A stretch of 8,488 bases of DNA, from NCBI GenBank assembly GCA_009845645.1, contig VXZF01000475.1, positions 1-8,488 of the forward strand, read 5' to 3'. Source of the DNA: Gemmatimonadota bacterium (GTDB taxonomy: Bacteria; Latescibacterota; UBA2968; UBA8231). The position numbers and the translations under genes are program-made. This document shows positions 5,864-8,488 of this stretch, piece after piece (the stretch's first letter is position 1; each line of letters begins with the position of its first letter). The notes beneath the pieces were generated by a model, which saw only the letters and a program-made list of their open reading frames with translations, ran no database searches and was not told the origin of the DNA.

Positions 5864-6625
5864 ATGGCCAGAATCGCGGGAATGACCGAAGAGCAGGTCG
5901 CAGAGCACGCGGCTTGGGTGCGCCAAATCGGCTACACTGTTCTCGAACAGCACCTACCTCTGGACGCGGTAGCAGCCGTTGCCGCGGCCTTCGCGTCCGT
6001 GTACGAGGATCACCTCGACGAAATCCGCACCTCGCCCAACAGGGGTCCAATGCGGCACTATATACAGTTGCCTTTTGAATCTCCTTTTTATCAGTCCGGC
6101 ATTCACGGCGATCCCGGCATCATCGCCATTGTCAGGCGACTACTCGGAGACGATGCCGAGATGGTCCAGTACGCAACGGACACGCCGGCCAAAGGCAGCG
6201 TGTACCAGGAATGGCACGGCGATGTGCCGCCGCTGTTTCCTGAGGAGCTTGGGCACGTGCCGCCACCGGCCATCATCACGGTGAACTTTGCCATGGTTGA
6301 TGTGCGCGAGGACAACGGTCCTTTTGAGGTGGCCAACGGCACGCATCTGCTGCCGCGTCCAGAAGCCCTAGAGAGAATCGAGAAGGGCGATGTGCCGCTG
6401 CGCAAGTTGCTGTTGAAGGTCGGCGACGTATTGATCCGCGATCCTCGGTGCCTGCATCGTGGCACGCCCAATACGACCGATACGCCCCGTCCCGTCGCCG
6501 TGTTTTCTTTTGAAAGGGCCTGGTATAGGCTGATCAGTCTCAGGCATCACAATCCCGTGCGGCGCAGCTTCTACGAGACGCTGTCAGCACTTGAGCAAGA
6601 GGTGCTGAAGCGAATCGTCGAGTGA
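5864..6625 (+). CDS. PhyH-family Fe(II)/2-oxoglutarate-dependent dioxygenase
   Basis: This 253-residue protein is the third PhyH-type oxygenase of the window. The iron ligands are HGD (His118, Asp120) in EWHGDVPP and His198 in CLHRGTPN; Arg209, eleven residues after His198, is the expected 2-oxoglutarate anchor. Between them, DNGPFEVANGTHLLP (150-164) is the usual strand-turn before the distal histidine. The N-terminal MTEEQ...YTVLEQHLP segment (7-32) fits the family start. The open frame extends upstream to 5519, but that part overlaps the CBM9 gene out of frame and does not resemble PhyH. ATG 5864 is 8 bp after the CBM9 stop; ATG 5882 is an alternative, six codons shorter. Neither has a strong ribosome-binding site, so coupling to the upstream stop is likely. 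It is last in the plus-strand operon and converges on the symporter. Predicted hydroxylase, substrate unknown. Confidence 0.93.
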   Translation: MARIAGMTEEQVAEHAAWVRQIGYTVLEQHLPLDAVAAVAAAFASVYEDHLDEIRTSPNRGPMRHYIQLPFESPFYQSGIHGDPGIIAIVRRLLGDDAEMVQYATDTPAKGSVYQEWHGDVPPLFPEELGHVPPPAIITVNFAMVDVREDNGPFEVANGTHLLPRPEALERIEKGDVPLRKLLLKVGDVLIRDPRCLHRGTPNTTDTPRPVAVFSFERAWYRLISLRHHNPVRRSFYETLSALEQEVLKRIVE

Positions 6626-6733
6626 GTCCAAGGCGCAGGCCGCCAAGCAGCCTTTTCGGCCCGATTCCGAGAAATCTGAATATCACCCGAGATCACGATC
6701 CACTCCCCTCACGACCTAATGCTTCAAGCCAAG
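6626..6733. other. Convergent intergenic gap
   Basis: The 108 bp separate the stop codons of the plus-strand PhyH gene and the minus-strand symporter, so terminators for both are expected. Two weak candidates are visible. AAGGC (6630-6634) and GCCTT (6650-6654) can pair across 15 nt, with a short TTTT at 6653-6656. TTTTCGG (6653-6659) can pair with CCGAGAA (6667-6673) with one wobble pair and a 7-nt loop, but no T-run follows. Neither is good enough to call as a terminator, and no gene is seen here. Confidence 0.4.
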
Positions 6734-8488
6734 TTACTCCTCGTCCGCGCCCACTCGGCGCATATACCGAAAGTACGCCCCTCGCAACGCTACCCCGAGC
6801 ACCAGCGCTACCAACCCGCCGACCAACGCCACGGTCCAGCGCCCTACGTAAAACCCCGAAAAACCGATAATGCCCCCTCCCACGGCCACCGCACCAAGCA
6901 GGGCAAGACCTAGGCCGTGCACAATCGGTGCGCCGCCACCGGTTTCAACACCCGCCTTTTGCGCGATCGGCCCCCACCATCCCATCGGCCGCGCCTCTTT
7001 GTAGAAGGCCAAGAGCTTTTCCTCTGGCTCTGGCTTGGTGCAAAGTGCCACTGCGATCCAGAGCAAGCACGTCGCGGCAATCGACGAGAGAACTATCACA
7101 TACGCCGCATCCTGCCCCGCATCGATCAAATGGACGAAAACCACGTACTTGTTTAAGAGAAAGACTATCGGCCCGCCGAAAGAGGCAGCCAACCGCGCCT
7201 TGCCGTTAAAGCGCCACCACCACCACTGGCCCCAATTGGCCGTTAGTTCGGCTGAAGAAAGCCCGAGCATAAAAACCGCGATGTCGATGACGTTCTCGGC
7301 CTGTAGCGCGACCGCCAGCGAAAGGCCCATGATCGCCAGCATCACCACCCGACCGACGCCCATGTAGTGCGCCATCTCAGCGCCGCGCTTGATAAAGCGC
7401 CGATACACATCGTTGATAAAGACTTGGGCCCCGAAGTTCATGTTGGAGTCCACCGTGGACATGATCGAGGCAAACATCGCCACCAGCGCCAGCCCCAGAA
7501 GACCCGAAGGCAGGTAGTGGCCTAGCAAGAGACCGTAGGCCAGTTCCTTATCCATGCTGCCGTCGTGCAGGCCCGGCCATTTGACCATCGCCCCCAGAGC
7601 CGGCAGGGTCAGCACCGCCAGCATGAGGAAGAGCACGATCTCGGTCCAGACGTACATCCGCGTCGCCTCGCGGCTGTTGCGGCACGACAGCAGCCGTTGG
7701 CCCTCCATCGCTCCGGCCATCGGGGCCACGTCGCCGCCATAGCCGATCGCGGTCCCCATCGTCCACGCGATAATCCCCACCACTCCCAAAAGCTCGTGAC
7801 TCATCGGCGGATGCCAGCTAACGACCCCTTCCCCGAACTGCGTGACCAGTGCCTGATAGAGTCCTGTCGGCCCGCCAAAATCGTCCCAGACCAAGCCCAT
7901 CAGCACCAGCGAGGACGCAATCATGATCGCGGTCTGAATCAAATCCGACATCACCACGCCCATATAGCCGGAGAGCACCACATAGACCAAGATGATCGGA
8001 ATGACCAGCAAAAAGGTCTCAAAGCGCGACCAGCCGAGGAGCGCCTCGGACACTTTCGTCAGCCCCAAGAGCCCTGCCCCAGTCCAAGCTACCACTGCGA
8101 CAAAGGCACTGCGTAGCGAGACCCAAGCGCGCATCGTCGGCGCGGCCGCACCGCCAAAGCGGAGTTCGTAAAATTCCGGCGAGGTAAAAATTTTCAACCG
8201 TCGCCAGCATACGGCGAAGAGCAGCCCACCGATCATCAGCGCCAGCCCGAAGCGGCTCAAATACCACCAGCAGATAAAAGTCCCGGTGATGACCGTCATG
8301 CCGCAGTACGCCGGCGCTACGTCGGCGTTCATGCAGGTGACCGCGTAGCTAGTGCCGCTCATCCACCCCTTCATCTTGCGCCCACCCAAGAAGTAATTTT
8401 CCATGCTCTGTTGGGCGAATCTCCTGTAGTATAGTCCCATCCCCACCAAAAAGAGCATGTAGAGCGCCATCAGCGCGTAATCCAGACC
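6734..8488 (-). CDS. Sodium:solute symporter (SSS family), 5' end beyond window
   Basis: This is an integral inner-membrane transporter of the SSS family, which uses the sodium gradient to import sugars, amino acids or other organic solutes. An ATG lies at 8470, but the frame stays open to the edge and upstream codons read GLDYAL. That joins MALYMLFLVG into the first membrane helix usual for this family (xLDYAxxALYF), so the true start is outside. Numbered from that Met, family marks are YFLGGRKMKGW (26-36), the helix with GYMGVVMSDLIQ (168-179), and ASIMSTVDSN (334-343) followed by FINDVYRRF (351-359), where Ser/Thr residues normally help bind sodium. WWWWRFNG (416-423) is also typical of one SSS branch. 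About 12-14 hydrophobic helices alternate with short loops through 578 residues, and the tail ends in RRVGADEE. It converges on the plus-strand operon, so it is transcribed separately from it. The solute cannot be told from sequence. Confidence 0.95.
   Translation of the reverse strand, partial: GLDYALMALYMLFLVGMGLYYRRFAQQSMENYFLGGRKMKGWMSGTSYAVTCMNADVAPAYCGMTVITGTFICWWYLSRFGLALMIGGLLFAVCWRRLKIFTSPEFYELRFGGAAAPTMRAWVSLRSAFVAVVAWTGAGLLGLTKVSEALLGWSRFETFLLVIPIILVYVVLSGYMGVVMSDLIQTAIMIASSLVLMGLVWDDFGGPTGLYQALVTQFGEGVVSWHPPMSHELLGVVGIIAWTMGTAIGYGGDVAPMAGAMEGQRLLSCRNSREATRMYVWTEIVLFLMLAVLTLPALGAMVKWPGLHDGSMDKELAYGLLLGHYLPSGLLGLALVAMFASIMSTVDSNMNFGAQVFINDVYRRFIKRGAEMAHYMGVGRVVMLAIMGLSLAVALQAENVIDIAVFMLGLSSAELTANWGQWWWWRFNGKARLAASFGGPIVFLLNKYVVFVHLIDAGQDAAYVIVLSSIAATCLLWIAVALCTKPEPEEKLLAFYKEARPMGWWGPIAQKAGVETGGGAPIVHGLGLALLGAVAVGGGIIGFSGFYVGRWTVALVGGLVALVLGVALRGAYFRYMRRVGADEE

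Noticed and set aside
2730..6625. Possibility that one of the PhyH proteins is a halogenase
   Set aside because: Non-haem iron halogenases of this fold replace the HxD aspartate with Ala or Gly. All three proteins here, including the one at 1254-2696, keep the Asp.
6630..6673. Possible intrinsic terminators in the convergent gap
   Set aside because: The stems are 5-7 bp, with a large loop or no T-run, below what I would accept as a terminator by eye.

Overview
The window looks like chromosomal DNA from a GC-rich, probably uncultivated environmental bacterium. The evidence is a bacterial gene layout with Shine-Dalgarno sites, short gaps and one ATGA overlap. The mix of families also fits: several phytanoyl-CoA-dioxygenase-like (PhyH) enzymes, a HEAT-repeat fusion, a stand-alone CBM9-like protein, an octopine/nopaline-type dehydrogenase and a sodium:solute symporter. 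As I recall, this mix is common in Latescibacterota, Poribacteria and similar lineages. The taxon is an inference; there is no rRNA or other marker gene here. I see no tRNA, rRNA, CRISPR array, insertion sequence or phage gene.

Layout. Positions 1-58 hold nothing I can assign. From 3506 down to 59 the minus strand carries three genes read in the order PhyH dioxygenase (3506-2730), PhyH dioxygenase with a C-terminal HEAT-repeat domain (2696-1254), and NAD(P)-dependent opine dehydrogenase-like protein (1153-59). The gaps are 33 and 100 bp, so they are probably one operon. Positions 3507-3662 are a 156-bp divergent intergenic region that must hold promoters for both directions. From 3663 to 6625 the plus strand carries four packed genes: a single-domain cupin with a helical tail, a RimJ/RimL-like GNAT acetyltransferase, a CBM9-like protein without a signal peptide, and a third PhyH dioxygenase. 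A convergent 108-bp gap follows, then a sodium:solute symporter on the minus strand (6734-8488) whose 5' end lies beyond the right edge.

How the genes may work together. Three separate Fe(II)/2-oxoglutarate oxygenases, each with an intact HxD...H...R active site, sit with an amino-acid/keto-acid-type reductive dehydrogenase, an acetyltransferase, a metal-binding cupin and a nearby solute symporter. This suggests uptake and oxidative processing, or tailoring, of a small organic molecule. The substrate cannot be read from the sequence. The most unusual single object is the PhyH-HEAT fusion, with an exact 33-residue repeat period. A shift in third-codon-position GC inside the minus-strand operon, near 2700-2730, hints that the left pair of genes has a different history from the rest.
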